Assembly: GCF_001625695.1 (NCBI RefSeq)
Contig: NZ_AUXY01000072.1
Location: forward strand, 91,162-155,161
From: Pseudoalteromonas luteoviolacea H33-S
Lineage (GTDB): Bacteria; Pseudomonadota; Gammaproteobacteria; Enterobacterales; Alteromonadaceae
DNA: 64,000 nucleotides
Direction of reading: 5' to 3'
Shown here: one piece after another, positions 36,075 through 45,094 of the stretch
Layout of the letters: every line of letters begins with the position of its first letter
How positions within the stretch are numbered: the first letter of the stretch is position 1
Notes under the pieces: model-generated
The model's database searches: none
Seen by the model: only the letters and a program-made list of their open reading frames with translations
What the model was told of the DNA's origin: nothing
Position numbers and translations under genes: made by a program

Positions 36075-37331
36075 TTATTCTGAAAGTAATGCTTCGCCTT
36101 GCCAGAGCGACTCCAGAGACTCTCTTGCACGCACCACTTGCGTGCGCTCCCCATCGACCATAATTTCTGCCACTCTGGGGCGTGAGTTGTAATTTGAGCT
36201 CATAGTAAAACCATAAGCACCGGCGCTGCGCTGAGCAAGTAAATCTCCCGGTAAAATAGCTAATCTTCTATCTTTACCAATGAAGTCACCGGTTTCACAC
36301 ACAGGGCCTACGACATCATAGAGATGCTCTGGTGTGCCATCATTTCTTGGACTCACGGCAATGATTTCTTGCCACGCTTGGTATAGAGATGGACGCAACA
36401 TGTCGTTCATACCAGCGTCAACAATTGCAAAGTGCTTGTCGGCTGTTGGCTTTAAATACTCAACTTTAGTCACCAGAAGGCCTGCATTGGCTGCAATGGC
36501 ACGGCCTGGTTCAAAAATCAGTTCCAGCTCACTGTACGACGCTAATCGCGCGATGACTTGTGCGGCGTAAGCACTTGGGTGAGGTGGCTTTTCACCATCA
36601 TAAGGAACACCGAGTCCACCGCCAATATCTAAGTGGTGGAGTGTGATCCCCGCAGACTTTAAGGTATCAACCAAGTCTAATACTTTATCTAATGCTGCTA
36701 AAAACGGCTCTACTTCGGTGAGTTGGGAGCCGATATGAAAATCTACCCCAACGACCTTGATCCCCGGTAAAGCACACGCCAATTGATAGACGTCAAATGC
36801 TTGTTTGATATCAATACCAAACTTATTCTCTTTCAATCCGGTAGAGATATACGGATGGGTTTTGGCATCGATATCTGGGTTAACACGAATAGAGACTGGC
36901 GCTTGCACTTGCATTTGCGAGGCAATATCTGAGATGCGCTCAAGTTCAGCTTGAGACTCGACATTAAAACACTTAATTCCTTGCTCAAGGGCAAAGGTAA
37001 TTTCTTGAGGTGTTTTTGCTACCCCAGAAAACACCACTTTTTTAGCATCACCGCCTGCCTTTAATACACGCGCTAATTCCCCTTGGGAGACAATGTCAAA
37101 GCCTGCGCCCATCTTTGCCAGTACATTGAGCACCGCAAGATTACTATTTGCTTTGACTGCATAACATACGAGATGTTTATGATTTGCTGCGGCATCTGTG
37201 AATGCGCGATAGTGACGCTCTAAAGTTTTGCGTGAATAGACGTAGCACGGCGTACCATATTGCGCGGCAATATCTTTAACGGCAACCTGCTCTGCGTACA
37301 GTTCGTTATCTTGATATTGGAAAAAGTCCAT
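36075..37331 (-). CDS. lysA: Diaminopimelate decarboxylase
   Basis: The 418-residue fold-type III PLP enzyme decarboxylates meso-diaminopimelate to L-lysine. The PLP lysine is in CYAVKANSN near residue 60, the phosphate-binding and substrate segments include DIGGGLG, EPGRAI and the late CETGD. The ATG follows the lptM stop codon (TAA) with no gap, so the two genes are translated together. The gene belongs to the operon with dapF. Confidence 0.97.
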   Translation of the reverse strand: MDFFQYQDNELYAEQVAVKDIAAQYGTPCYVYSRKTLERHYRAFTDAAANHKHLVCYAVKANSNLAVLNVLAKMGAGFDIVSQGELARVLKAGGDAKKVVFSGVAKTPQEITFALEQGIKCFNVESQAELERISDIASQMQVQAPVSIRVNPDIDAKTHPYISTGLKENKFGIDIKQAFDVYQLACALPGIKVVGVDFHIGSQLTEVEPFLAALDKVLDLVDTLKSAGITLHHLDIGGGLGVPYDGEKPPHPSAYAAQVIARLASYSELELIFEPGRAIAANAGLLVTKVEYLKPTADKHFAIVDAGMNDMLRPSLYQAWQEIIAVSPRNDGTPEHLYDVVGPVCETGDFIGKDRRLAILPGDLLAQRSAGAYGFTMSSNYNSRPRVAEIMVDGERTQVVRARESLESLWQGEALLSE

Positions 37332-37511
37332 TTACTTATCCTTTTCGTCAGCGTTGTTGTTTTCCTGCGGTGTTTGTTGTGTGGTTGAGCCACGGTTTTT
37401 ATCTGCGTCTTCAGGTAAATACAGTGGACCACGTTGCCCGCAAGCTGTTAACGTTAAGATGCTAGTCAATGCTAGGGCAAGTAAGCTAAATTGAGTGTAT
37501 GTCGCTTTCAT
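37332..37511 (-). CDS. lptM: LPS translocon maturation chaperone LptM (YifL) lipoprotein
   Basis: A 59-residue lipoprotein precursor is encoded immediately upstream of lysA. The signal peptide ends in a lipobox LTAC with Cys24, followed by GQRGPLYLP, the diagnostic YifL/LptM motif, and a hydrophilic tail rich in Asn, Asp and Glu. LptM is an outer-membrane lipoprotein that helps the LptD-LptE translocon form correct disulfides. The neighbourhood (lptM-lysA-dapF-xerC, near cyaY) is that of other gammaproteobacteria. The stop TAA abuts the lysA ATG. The ribosome-binding site is weak. Confidence 0.9.
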   Translation of the reverse strand: MKATYTQFSLLALALTSILTLTACGQRGPLYLPEDADKNRGSTTQQTPQENNNADEKDK

Positions 37512-37643
37512 TAGATTAATGATGTCAGTGCCTTTATAATCGCAGAGTAACAGAATTCGCGAAAAAAGCAGCTTTTGCGGTTGAAATTTATTCCCTGTAT
37601 CGGGAAAGCTGGCTGTCGCTTAGCCGTATTTAAGGAGTTAGTC

Positions 37644-37964
37644 ATGACAGATAACGAGTATCATCAGTTAGCCGAAGCGTTAATGTTAACAATTGAAGAG
37701 CAGATCGACGATTGTGATGCTGATTTAGATTATGAATCTGCTTCCGGTATTTTAGAAATCATCTTTGCTGATAGCTCTAAGATCATCATCAATAAACAAG
37801 CACCACTGCATCAAGTTTGGGTAGCAACTAAGTTTAATGGCCATCACTTTGAATTACGTGATGATAAATGGATAGATAACCGCTCAGGCGCCGAGTTTTG
37901 GCAATTTATGGCCGACGCTGCAACACGCCAAGCGGGTCAAAAAATAGAGTGGCAACACGACTGA
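37644..37964 (+). CDS. cyaY: Iron donor protein CyaY (bacterial frataxin)
   Basis: The 106-residue protein has the frataxin pattern: an acidic first helix (about residues 1-25, rich in Asp and Glu), then beta strands with [33 protein letters not shown] and a final aromatic segment (EFWQFM). CyaY binds iron and tunes IscS activity in iron-sulfur cluster assembly. ATG 37644 follows AAGGAG; an upstream start at 37575 would add 23 residues that do not belong to the family. The stop overlaps the next ATG by one base. It is divergent from lptM. Confidence 0.95.
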   Translation: MTDNEYHQLAEALMLTIEEQIDDCDADLDYESASGILEIIFADSSKIIINKQAPLHQVWVATKFNGHHFELRDDKWIDNRSGAEFWQFMADAATRQAGQKIEWQHD

Positions 37965-38617
37965 TGTTAGAATTTGTAGAATACGCTGCCAAAGCGCAGC
38001 ACAAGGCAACGGTGATCTGGTTACATGGGTTAGGCGATTCAGGCAATGGCTTTTTACCGATAGCGCCAGAGTTAGATTTACCTGATTCACTGGGTATACG
38101 GTTTGTTTTTCCTCATGCACCAATACAGCCAGTGACAGTAAACGGCGGCATGGAAATGCGTGCTTGGTATGACATCAAAAGCATGGATCTTGAAAATCGT
38201 GCAGATGAAACGGGTGTTCGAGAGTCTGCTGCAGCGGTTACACAGTTAATAGAGCAAGAAATTGCAGCAGGGATCCCTGCGGATAAAATTATTCTTGCAG
38301 GTTTCTCACAAGGCGGCGTGATAAGTTTACATTTGGCGCCTCGCTTATCGCATACTCTTGCAGGTGTAATGGCATTGTCTACGTACATGTGCGCACCGCA
38401 AAAGCTCAGTGCAGAGGCGACACAAGCTGCGCTGAATATTTTTATGGCGCATGGCAGTCACGACCCAGTGGTACCGATGCAAGCTGGGCGTACTGCATAC
38501 GATGCCCTTGTAAATCAAGGCTACGAAGTTAGCTGGCAGGATTATCCGATGGAGCACCAAGTGTGCATCGAAGAGCTTAAAGCGATCCGAGCGTGGCTAA
38601 TCTCACGCTTGTCATAG
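37964..38617 (+). CDS. Carboxylesterase/phospholipase-family alpha/beta hydrolase
   Basis: The 217-residue cytosolic protein resembles acyl-protein thioesterase/carboxylesterase II enzymes: the HGLGDSGNGF oxyanion loop at residues 21-30, the nucleophile Ser115 in AGFSQGG, Asp167 in HGSHDPVVP and His198 in PMEHQV. Activity on short acyl esters or acyl-thioesters is expected; the physiological substrate is unknown. The ATG overlaps the cyaY stop codon (TGATG), so the genes are coupled. An upstream ATG at 37898 would lie inside cyaY and is not needed. Confidence 0.92.
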   Translation: MLEFVEYAAKAQHKATVIWLHGLGDSGNGFLPIAPELDLPDSLGIRFVFPHAPIQPVTVNGGMEMRAWYDIKSMDLENRADETGVRESAAAVTQLIEQEIAAGIPADKIILAGFSQGGVISLHLAPRLSHTLAGVMALSTYMCAPQKLSAEATQAALNIFMAHGSHDPVVPMQAGRTAYDALVNQGYEVSWQDYPMEHQVCIEELKAIRAWLISRLS

Positions 38618-38633
38618 TGAATAGGACATACAT

Positions 38634-39476
38634 ATGACTCAACGAATAGTGATCAAAACAAAAATGACAGGGGCTGATCCACAGCCTCGCCGTGTTGAAA
38701 CCGTCGGTTATCAATATCATTGGCGGCGTATTGTTACTGCGGTATGTGTGGCAAGTTTTGGTGTGACTGCGTTGTCATATGGTGTGTTTACCTCCGTTTA
38801 TGCAGATGAAGCCGAGCCACAAATCGCGATGTCAGTGAGCGCAGCCCCTGTACCAGCTGATGAATTGATCATTCCTCAGCCTAGCGTGTCAGACGTTGAG
38901 GTGCGTGAAGTGGCTCAAATGCCTACGGTTGTTGATGAACCTGAAGTAGTAGTGAGCGCTGAGCCAGTTACAGCTCAAATTACGACAGAACCTGCTCCTG
39001 AAGAGCTTCCAGTCGAGCTCGAAAAACCACAACAGACGCCTGTTGAGACCGTGACTGAGCCACCTCAAAATAATGTTCAAACGCAATTTGCGGCAGATGC
39101 GCAAGTGGCGAGCGTCGCCTTGAATGCTAAGGTAGACACCAGCCATATTAGCCGTGCGGTGTTGACGTCAGGTATCGAAAATCGCGAGCCAATTAACGTA
39201 TTAAAACACCTAGTTGAACCGAATAGATTCCAAGAAAAGTTATTTTTCTTTACTGAGATCAAAGGGCTTCAAGGCGAAGTGGTGCAACATTTGTGGTTTC
39301 ATCAAGACCAATTGATGGCGGACATTACGTTGCCAGTCAGCACGCCGAGATACCGAACGTATTCGAGCAAAAATATTATGCCGAGCCAAACGGGAGAGTG
39401 GCGCGTTGAAGTGATCACCCAAGGTGGGCAACTGTTGGCACAAAAATCATTTCGAATTTTAGCGAAGGCTCCATAG
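38634..39476 (+). CDS. DUF2914-domain membrane protein
   Basis: The 280-residue protein has one membrane helix near residues 34-55, a Pro/Glu/Val-rich linker (about 60-155) and a C-terminal DUF2914 domain (about 175-280) with FFTEIKGLQGEVVQHLWFH and MPSQTGEWRVEVIT. DUF2914 is a small beta-rich extracytoplasmic domain of unknown role. The linker places it in the periplasm. It lies between the esterase gene and hemC, 16-18 bp from each, so all are probably in one transcript starting at cyaY. Confidence 0.88.
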   Translation: MTQRIVIKTKMTGADPQPRRVETVGYQYHWRRIVTAVCVASFGVTALSYGVFTSVYADEAEPQIAMSVSAAPVPADELIIPQPSVSDVEVREVAQMPTVVDEPEVVVSAEPVTAQITTEPAPEELPVELEKPQQTPVETVTEPPQNNVQTQFAADAQVASVALNAKVDTSHISRAVLTSGIENREPINVLKHLVEPNRFQEKLFFFTEIKGLQGEVVQHLWFHQDQLMADITLPVSTPRYRTYSSKNIMPSQTGEWRVEVITQGGQLLAQKSFRILAKAP

Positions 39477-39494
39477 GAGCCGACAAGGCAAAAC

Positions 39495-40433
39495 ATGACA
39501 GATACAAAAAATACTGTGCGCATTGCAACACGTAAAAGCGCATTAGCACTTTGGCAAGCAGAATACGTTAAAGCGCGATTAGAACACTTTCATCCCACAC
39601 TGACGGTGGAGTTAGTGCCTATGTCGACCAAAGGCGACAAAATCTTGGATACGCCTTTGGCTAAAATTGGTGGTAAAGGTCTGTTTGTTAAAGAGCTAGA
39701 ACAAGCCATGTTAGAAGGGCGTGCTGATATTGCCGTGCACTCAATGAAAGATGTGCCAGTGGACTTTCCTGACGGGTTAGAACTGCACACCATTTGTGAA
39801 CGAGAAGATCCGCGTGATGCGTTCGTGTCTAATCAATACCAGCACATCAGTGAATTGCCAGCAGGTGCCGTGGTGGGCACCTCCAGTTTACGTCGTCAAT
39901 GTCAGATCCGAGAAGCGCGCCCTGATTTAGTGATTAGGGATTTGCGTGGCAATGTAAATACCCGCTTGGCTAAATTAGATGCTGGTGAGTATGACGCAAT
40001 TATATTGGCCGCTGCGGGCCTGATCCGCTTGGAAATGCCAGAGCGTATCGCAAGTTTTGTGTCTGTTGAAGAGTCACTTCCGGCTAATGGACAAGGTGCC
40101 GTTGGCATTGAATGTCGCAGCGATGATACGCGCATCCAAGCGTTGTTAGCGCCTTTAGAGCACGCAGCAACGAGAGCGCGTGTCCTGGCAGAAAGAGCGA
40201 TGAACCGACGCTTAGAAGGGGGCTGTCAGGTACCTATCGGTGCGTATGCTGAGCTGCAACAAGACCAGTTATATTTGCGTGGCTTAGTGGGCGCCGTGGA
40301 TGGAAGTCAGATCCTTCGTGCAGAGCTCACCGGAGATATTGCCAATGCAGAAGCATTGGGTACTGAGCTGGCAGAAGCGCTGTTAGCCCAAGGTGCGGAC
40401 AGTATTTTAGCGGAAGTTTATAGAGACGCTTAA
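39495..40433 (+). CDS. hemC: Porphobilinogen deaminase (hydroxymethylbilane synthase)
   Basis: The 312-residue enzyme condenses four porphobilinogens to hydroxymethylbilane. The N-terminal [14 protein letters not shown], the Arg-rich substrate site (TSSLRRQCQ) and the cofactor-attachment Cys244 in [11 protein letters not shown] are present. Length matches E. coli HemC (313). It is followed immediately by hemD/X (the stop and the GTG start are adjacent), so haem pathway steps are translated in order. Confidence 0.97.
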   Translation: MTDTKNTVRIATRKSALALWQAEYVKARLEHFHPTLTVELVPMSTKGDKILDTPLAKIGGKGLFVKELEQAMLEGRADIAVHSMKDVPVDFPDGLELHTICEREDPRDAFVSNQYQHISELPAGAVVGTSSLRRQCQIREARPDLVIRDLRGNVNTRLAKLDAGEYDAIILAAAGLIRLEMPERIASFVSVEESLPANGQGAVGIECRSDDTRIQALLAPLEHAATRARVLAERAMNRRLEGGCQVPIGAYAELQQDQLYLRGLVGAVDGSQILRAELTGDIANAEALGTELAEALLAQGADSILAEVYRDA

Positions 40434-40434
40434 T

Positions 40435-42258
40435 GTGAAATTTGCCATCACTCGGCCGCAAGGAAAAGGAGACGCGCTTGCCACTGAGTTGGCTAAGTTA
40501 AATGTATCAGCACTGTGCACACCAGTGCTGACGCTCAATGCGGTTCAAGCATCCCCCCAACAATTACTCAGCGCGTGCGACGCCGATATACTCATTTTTA
40601 TCTCGCAAGATGCGGTAATGAATTTTGCGCAGCAAATACAAGCAGATGGTTTGTCTGTGCCTTCTACTTGCCAAATTTTTGCCGTGGGCACACAGACCGC
40701 AGATGCGGTGAAATCGCATTTATCACGCCATGCCACAGTACCCGAGCGTCACGACTCGGAAGGGTTGGTCGCGCTAACCGCACTTCAGTCGGTGCAAGAT
40801 TTACAGGTTGTGATAGTGAAAGGGCGCGGTGGTCGTACACATATTGCAAAAGCACTTAAGTCGCGCGGGGCGAGGCTAAGTACCTGTAATGTATATGAAC
40901 GAATAGCAGCGCAAAGTCACGCTGATGACTGGTTAGACCTCTGGCAGGAAGCTAAAATTGACGGTATAGTGATCACCAGTAACGCAGCGGTTGATGCGAT
41001 TTTTAATGCACAACAAGCGGCCAATCAAGCTTGGCTGCAAACCCGTATGTTTGTTGTTGTCAGTGAGCGGACAGCGCAACATCTTAAAATACAGTATAAA
41101 ATAACCAATACACAGATCGTGGTGAGCCAAGGCGCCAGTACAGAGGCGTTAACACAAACGATAGGTGATTTAAATTCCCAACAGGGCAGCGCAATGACGG
41201 AAAAACAGCAAGAAACGTCGGCTTCAATCCCATCGAATGAGCCGCAGCAGGTGGAAACCTATGCAAAAAATGATACGGCCAAATTGAGCAAAACAGCGGT
41301 ACTGGCGTTGTTGGTCGCTTTGACTGGGGTGGGTGCGGCAGGCGGTGTCTATGTTTATCATCAACAGCAAGTAAGCCAACAAAGTGGTCAAATAGCGCAG
41401 CTGACAGCGCAAAATGGGCAACTACAGTCACAAGTAAATACCACCCAAGCAGCATTAAGCGATTTACAAAAACAGTGGCAAGCTCAGCAAAAAACCATGG
41501 CTGCACAGCTACAGCAGCAGCAACAACAAGTGCAACAGACATTACAACAAACCCTGTCACAAGCGCGCCAACAAGTGGGTGGCGCGGTGAGCTCTGAGCT
41601 GCGTGCACTGGCGCGTTATGCCGAGTTTAAAGCGGCCAGTGAGCGTGACTATCTAGGGGCGGTGATTGTACTCAAGCGTTTGAATGAAGCGCTGTCGGAA
41701 GAGTTGGCGACAGATCCCCTCAAATTGGCTATTAACCAAGACATTGCGATGTTACGTGCCTTACCAAAACCCAGCACAGAAGCGGTGTATATGGAATTAG
41801 CGGGACTCATCGCGCAGGTTGATAAGCTGCCCTTGAAGACCATTGATAAACCCAAAGATCGCGCCGTTGAAAGTGCTGAACTCAGTCGCGACATCAGTGA
41901 CTGGCAGGCTAATCTTGTTCGCAGCTGGAACAAGATAAAAGCAGATTTTTTGACAATTCGACAGCATGATAAACCTGTCATTGACCCATTGTTAGATGCG
42001 CAAGAACAGCAATTAATACGTGCACAGCTGCGGAGCTATTTACAACAGGCGCAAACGGCATTCTTAGATAACCAAGCCAGTATTTTTGACCAAGCTTTAT
42101 CTGGGGCTCAGGTGACTTTAACCAGTTACTATCGCACTGATGAGTCTGCAAGCAACACGGTTTTGGAGCAGATACAAATGTTACAACGCACGGAGCATCC
42201 AGTTGTTAAAGCACCTCAGCTGGCGACTCCGAAGGCATTGAAGGAGTGGTTGCAATGA
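40435..42258 (+). CDS. Fused uroporphyrinogen-III synthase HemD and HemX-like membrane protein
   Basis: A 607-residue reading frame starts with GTG right after hemC. Residues 1-245 are a HemD domain (FAITRPQGKG start, then SNAAVDAIF), which cyclises hydroxymethylbilane to uroporphyrinogen III. Residues about 287-308 form a membrane helix, then a Gln-rich coiled coil (about 310-390) and a HemX-like helical domain to the end. An in-frame ATG (codon 254) preceded by GGGCAGCGC sits at the junction, where a separate hemX would start. So the gene looks like a hemD and hemX that have lost the stop between them; HemX could still be made alone from the inner ATG. Known HemX is proposed to be a scaffold or methyltransferase-like helper, with unclear function. 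Confidence 0.9.
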   Translation: MKFAITRPQGKGDALATELAKLNVSALCTPVLTLNAVQASPQQLLSACDADILIFISQDAVMNFAQQIQADGLSVPSTCQIFAVGTQTADAVKSHLSRHATVPERHDSEGLVALTALQSVQDLQVVIVKGRGGRTHIAKALKSRGARLSTCNVYERIAAQSHADDWLDLWQEAKIDGIVITSNAAVDAIFNAQQAANQAWLQTRMFVVVSERTAQHLKIQYKITNTQIVVSQGASTEALTQTIGDLNSQQGSAMTEKQQETSASIPSNEPQQVETYAKNDTAKLSKTAVLALLVALTGVGAAGGVYVYHQQQVSQQSGQIAQLTAQNGQLQSQVNTTQAALSDLQKQWQAQQKTMAAQLQQQQQQVQQTLQQTLSQARQQVGGAVSSELRALARYAEFKAASERDYLGAVIVLKRLNEALSEELATDPLKLAINQDIAMLRALPKPSTEAVYMELAGLIAQVDKLPLKTIDKPKDRAVESAELSRDISDWQANLVRSWNKIKADFLTIRQHDKPVIDPLLDAQEQQLIRAQLRSYLQQAQTAFLDNQASIFDQALSGAQVTLTSYYRTDESASNTVLEQIQMLQRTEHPVVKAPQLATPKALKEWLQ

Positions 42259-43379
42259 TACGCTGGTTATTTGTAGTCATATTATTTTTCGTCGTGATGG
42301 CAGGTGCCCATGTGCTGATCGATGAAAAAGGCTATGTCTTGGTATCAGCGGGCGTGTATACCATAGAAAGTACGCTGGTTTCATTAGTATTCATGCTGTG
42401 TTTGGCGCTCGCTATTGGCGCAATAGTATTAAAGATAGGCAAAGCCATATGGCGTGTGATTGCTGGTGTTTCTAAGCGTCGCAGCAAAAAACGCATTGCG
42501 CGCCAAGAAGCTGCATTTGAGCAAAGTGTTTGGGCACTGATCAATGGTCAAGACGAGAGTTTAAGCTATGCGCTGCAAAAGGCTGAGTTTCCCGAAAAGT
42601 GGCGCGATCAGCAATGTGCAATTCAAGCTAAAGCTGCGCTTCATGCAGGGCAAAAAGTGGTTGCCAGAGAGTATTTACAGCAACTCAGTGAACCCGCACA
42701 AAGCAAGGTCAGTCAGCTTTGGCTAGCAGCTGAGCAAGAGGGTCAAGCGTTAGAAACTTTAGCCCCGCAAGCGCAAATGAAAAAAGCCTCGCCGACGCAA
42801 TTACATGCCTATATCAGTGCGCTATTACAAGCGAGAGATTGGGATACCTTACAGTCGACAATTATGCAGCGTCACAAGCAGTTACACTGGAGCGAATCGC
42901 AGTGGGATAGTTTCTTTCATGATTATTTTTCTGCCATTGCGCAGCACACAGATAAAGATCTTCAAGCATTGCAAAGCGCATTGCCTCGGGGGCTCAGAGC
43001 GCTCAGTCACGCAGCCTTTGTCACTGTGTGCGTGCGCGCCGGTCAATTAGCACCAGTTCGTAAAGAGTTGATAAAGCTTTTGAAAAAAGACCAAGTGAGC
43101 GAGCTTGCCGAGATTTTACAGCACCTAGAGGGGGCGGATATCGAGTTGCGCAAATTGGTACAAAGTAAATTGAAAAAACAGCCAGAGCAAAGCGAATTAC
43201 TGTTTTGCTTGGCATGTTTGGCCAATGGTGAAGGAGATCACAGCCTGGCTGCGAAAATTTTCGACACGTTATCGAATGAGCCGTGGCAAGCACTCTGGCA
43301 GCATCAAGCACAGAGGGCATTTGCTAAAACAGGGCAATATGAAAAGGCCTATTTGCTGTTGAGTGACCAGCATAATTAA
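42255..43379 (+). CDS. hemY: HemY-family membrane protein of the haem operon
   Basis: The 374-residue protein has two N-terminal membrane helices (residues 3-20 and about 40-62) and a cytoplasmic or periplasmic helical, TPR-like body with repeated A-x-x-Y/L pattern, as in gammaproteobacterial HemY (not the protoporphyrinogen oxidase of the same name in Bacillus). It is proposed to act late in tetrapyrrole synthesis with HemX, with no established chemistry. The start at 42255 overlaps the hemD/X stop by 4 bp. A terminator follows, so the unit from hemC ends here. Confidence 0.92.
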   Translation: MIRWLFVVILFFVVMAGAHVLIDEKGYVLVSAGVYTIESTLVSLVFMLCLALAIGAIVLKIGKAIWRVIAGVSKRRSKKRIARQEAAFEQSVWALINGQDESLSYALQKAEFPEKWRDQQCAIQAKAALHAGQKVVAREYLQQLSEPAQSKVSQLWLAAEQEGQALETLAPQAQMKKASPTQLHAYISALLQARDWDTLQSTIMQRHKQLHWSESQWDSFFHDYFSAIAQHTDKDLQALQSALPRGLRALSHAAFVTVCVRAGQLAPVRKELIKLLKKDQVSELAEILQHLEGADIELRKLVQSKLKKQPEQSELLFCLACLANGEGDHSLAAKIFDTLSNEPWQALWQHQAQRAFAKTGQYEKAYLLLSDQHN

Positions 43380-43381
43380 CG

Positions 43382-43410
43382 AAAAGCCAGCGACAACGCT
43401 GGCTTTTTTG
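43382..43410 (+). terminator. Terminator of the hem unit
   Basis: An 8-bp stem AGCCAGCG/CGCTGGCT (43385-43392 with 43397-43404) with a 4-nt loop, flanked by A and T tracts, lies 3 bp after the hemY stop. Confidence 0.9.
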
Positions 43411-43545
43411 TATTTTATTACGTATCAGCATTTTGGCAGTCTAATGTCAGAGGTCTGTTTAGTTTGTTTTTGCGGATAATTGTCCTTGTATCTAAACTTA
43501 AGATGCGTATGATCTGAAAAATTTTATCTGCAAACCGAGTGCCTT

Positions 43546-44541
43546 ATGATCAATACCAAACTACCTTTACTTGATTTACACCGCCACTTAGACGGTAATG
43601 TGCGTGCTGAAACAATTTTAGACCTCGGTCAAAAATTTAACATGCCGCTGCCAGCACACGATGTTGAGGGCCTGAGGCCGCATGTGCAAGTACTCGATAA
43701 TGCGCCAAACTTGATGGCATTTTTAGCCAAGCTAGATTGGGGTGTGAAGGTACTGGGTGATTATGATGCATGTCGTCGTATTGCAGTTGAAAATGTTGAA
43801 GATGCTATCGCGCAAAATATGGATTACACAGAACTGCGCTTCAGCCCATATTACATGGCAAAAACACATAATTTGCATCCGCAAGGTGTGGTAGAAGCGG
43901 TTGTTGATGGTATAAAGTCAGCCAGTGCCGAGCGTGATATTAAAGTGAATTTAATCGGTATTATGTCACGTACTTTTGGTGTCGAAAAATGCCAGTACGA
44001 GCTAGATGCACTGTTGGCATTTAAAAATGACTTAGTTGCGATTGATTTGGCGGGTGACGAAATCGGTTTCCCTGGCGAGCTATTCATTGATCACTTTAAG
44101 CAAGTGCGCGATGCGTACCTTGGTTCGACTATTCATGCTGGTGAAGCTAAAGGCGCAAGCAGTATTTGGCAGGCCATTCAAGAGCTCGGTGCAACACGTA
44201 TCGGACACGGTGTAAAGGCCATTGAAGACCCTAAGCTAATGGACTATTTACGTGATAACCGCATTGGTATTGAGTCTTGCATAACCAGCAACTTACAAAC
44301 TAGCACAGTTGCAAGCATTGAAACACACCCACTCAAGCAGTTCTTAGATCATGGTATTTTGGCGACTATCAATACCGATGACCCGGCTGTGCAAGGGGTA
44401 GAGCTTGATAATGAGTTTGAAAAAGCCGCGCCGTTAGCTGGCTTGAGCGAGTCGGACATCATAAAAGCACAACACAATGCCATCGAAATTGCATTTTTGA
44501 GTGATGCGGATAAGCAAGCGCTTTTGAACAAATACGCTTAA
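43546..44541 (+). CDS. add: Adenosine deaminase
   Basis: The 331-residue zinc enzyme of the amidohydrolase family deaminates adenosine (and deoxyadenosine) to inosine. The zinc ligands are in DLHRHLDGN near the N-terminus, with the HAGEA segment (catalytic Glu nearby), IGHGV and late NTDDPAVQG. Length and motifs match E. coli Add. It is preceded by 165 bp with a possible promoter and appears to be a single gene, converging with the CBS gene through a shared hairpin. Confidence 0.95.
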   Translation: MINTKLPLLDLHRHLDGNVRAETILDLGQKFNMPLPAHDVEGLRPHVQVLDNAPNLMAFLAKLDWGVKVLGDYDACRRIAVENVEDAIAQNMDYTELRFSPYYMAKTHNLHPQGVVEAVVDGIKSASAERDIKVNLIGIMSRTFGVEKCQYELDALLAFKNDLVAIDLAGDEIGFPGELFIDHFKQVRDAYLGSTIHAGEAKGASSIWQAIQELGATRIGHGVKAIEDPKLMDYLRDNRIGIESCITSNLQTSTVASIETHPLKQFLDHGILATINTDDPAVQGVELDNEFEKAAPLAGLSESDIIKAQHNAIEIAFLSDADKQALLNKYA

Positions 44542-44546
44542 TCCAC

Positions 44547-44574
44547 TAAGCTGCTCAGTGCGCTGAGCAGCTTA
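44547..44574. terminator. Bidirectional hairpin between add and the CBS gene
   Basis: A perfect 12-bp inverted repeat (44547-44558 with 44563-44574) with a 4-nt loop lies 6 bp after the add stop and contains the last codons and the stop of the CBS gene on the other strand. It probably serves both. Confidence 0.75.
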
Positions 44575-44965
44575 AATAATTGTCTTTCAATGCCGCGATG
44601 ACCTGACTGCGTGTCACAATGGCAATCACTTTTTCATCTTCCAGTACTGGGTAAATCTTGGGTTTGTTTTGCTGCATTTGAGTGGCTAAATCTACCACTG
44701 TGGCTGTCTTGGTAACTGACAGCGTCTCTTTACTCATTAATTCGGCAACTTGATTGCTTCCATCACAGAAATAACTACTTTGAAGAAGCGGGGCAAGTAA
44801 TTGCTGCTCAGAGATAAAGCCGACAAGGTGGCCTTCACTGTCTTGCACTGGGGCACCAAATAAACCAAATTGCTGTAATTGCGTAATCGCATCAGTAATG
44901 TCAGTGTCGGGTGTGATTTTTGGAAATTGTACCGACATAATGTCTGAGATAAATTGTTTTGCCAT
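44555..44965 (-). CDS. Stand-alone CBS-domain protein
   Basis: The 136-residue protein is a pair of CBS motifs (about residues 8-60 and 72-128), typical of a Bateman module: IMSVQFPKITPDTDITDA opens the first, MSKETLSVTKTATVVD the second. Such modules bind adenosine nucleotides and regulate a partner. There is no other domain. The position next to adenosine deaminase may be chance. Cytosolic. Confidence 0.85.
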   Translation of the reverse strand: MAKQFISDIMSVQFPKITPDTDITDAITQLQQFGLFGAPVQDSEGHLVGFISEQQLLAPLLQSSYFCDGSNQVAELMSKETLSVTKTATVVDLATQMQQNKPKIYPVLEDEKVIAIVTRSQVIAALKDNYLSCSAH

Positions 44966-45094
44966 GATAGCTCTCCTGTTAAGTGATAGAGCTAGTATGG
45001 ATGAAGGATAATCATTTTTAAAATTGATTATTTATATTGTATTGATAGGTTTTATAGATTGAATGCGCGGTTTGGCAACCGCGCATAGCGTGCA

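Noticed and set aside
37220..37432. A 70-codon minus-strand frame overlapping lysA and lptM in a different frame
   Set aside because: The lptM frame (37332-37511) has a signal peptide, lipobox and family motif, and explains the region.
41084..41608. A 174-codon open frame on the minus strand opposite the HemD-HemX gene
   Set aside because: It is antisense to the Gln-rich coiled coil and reflects the composition of that repetitive segment rather than a gene.
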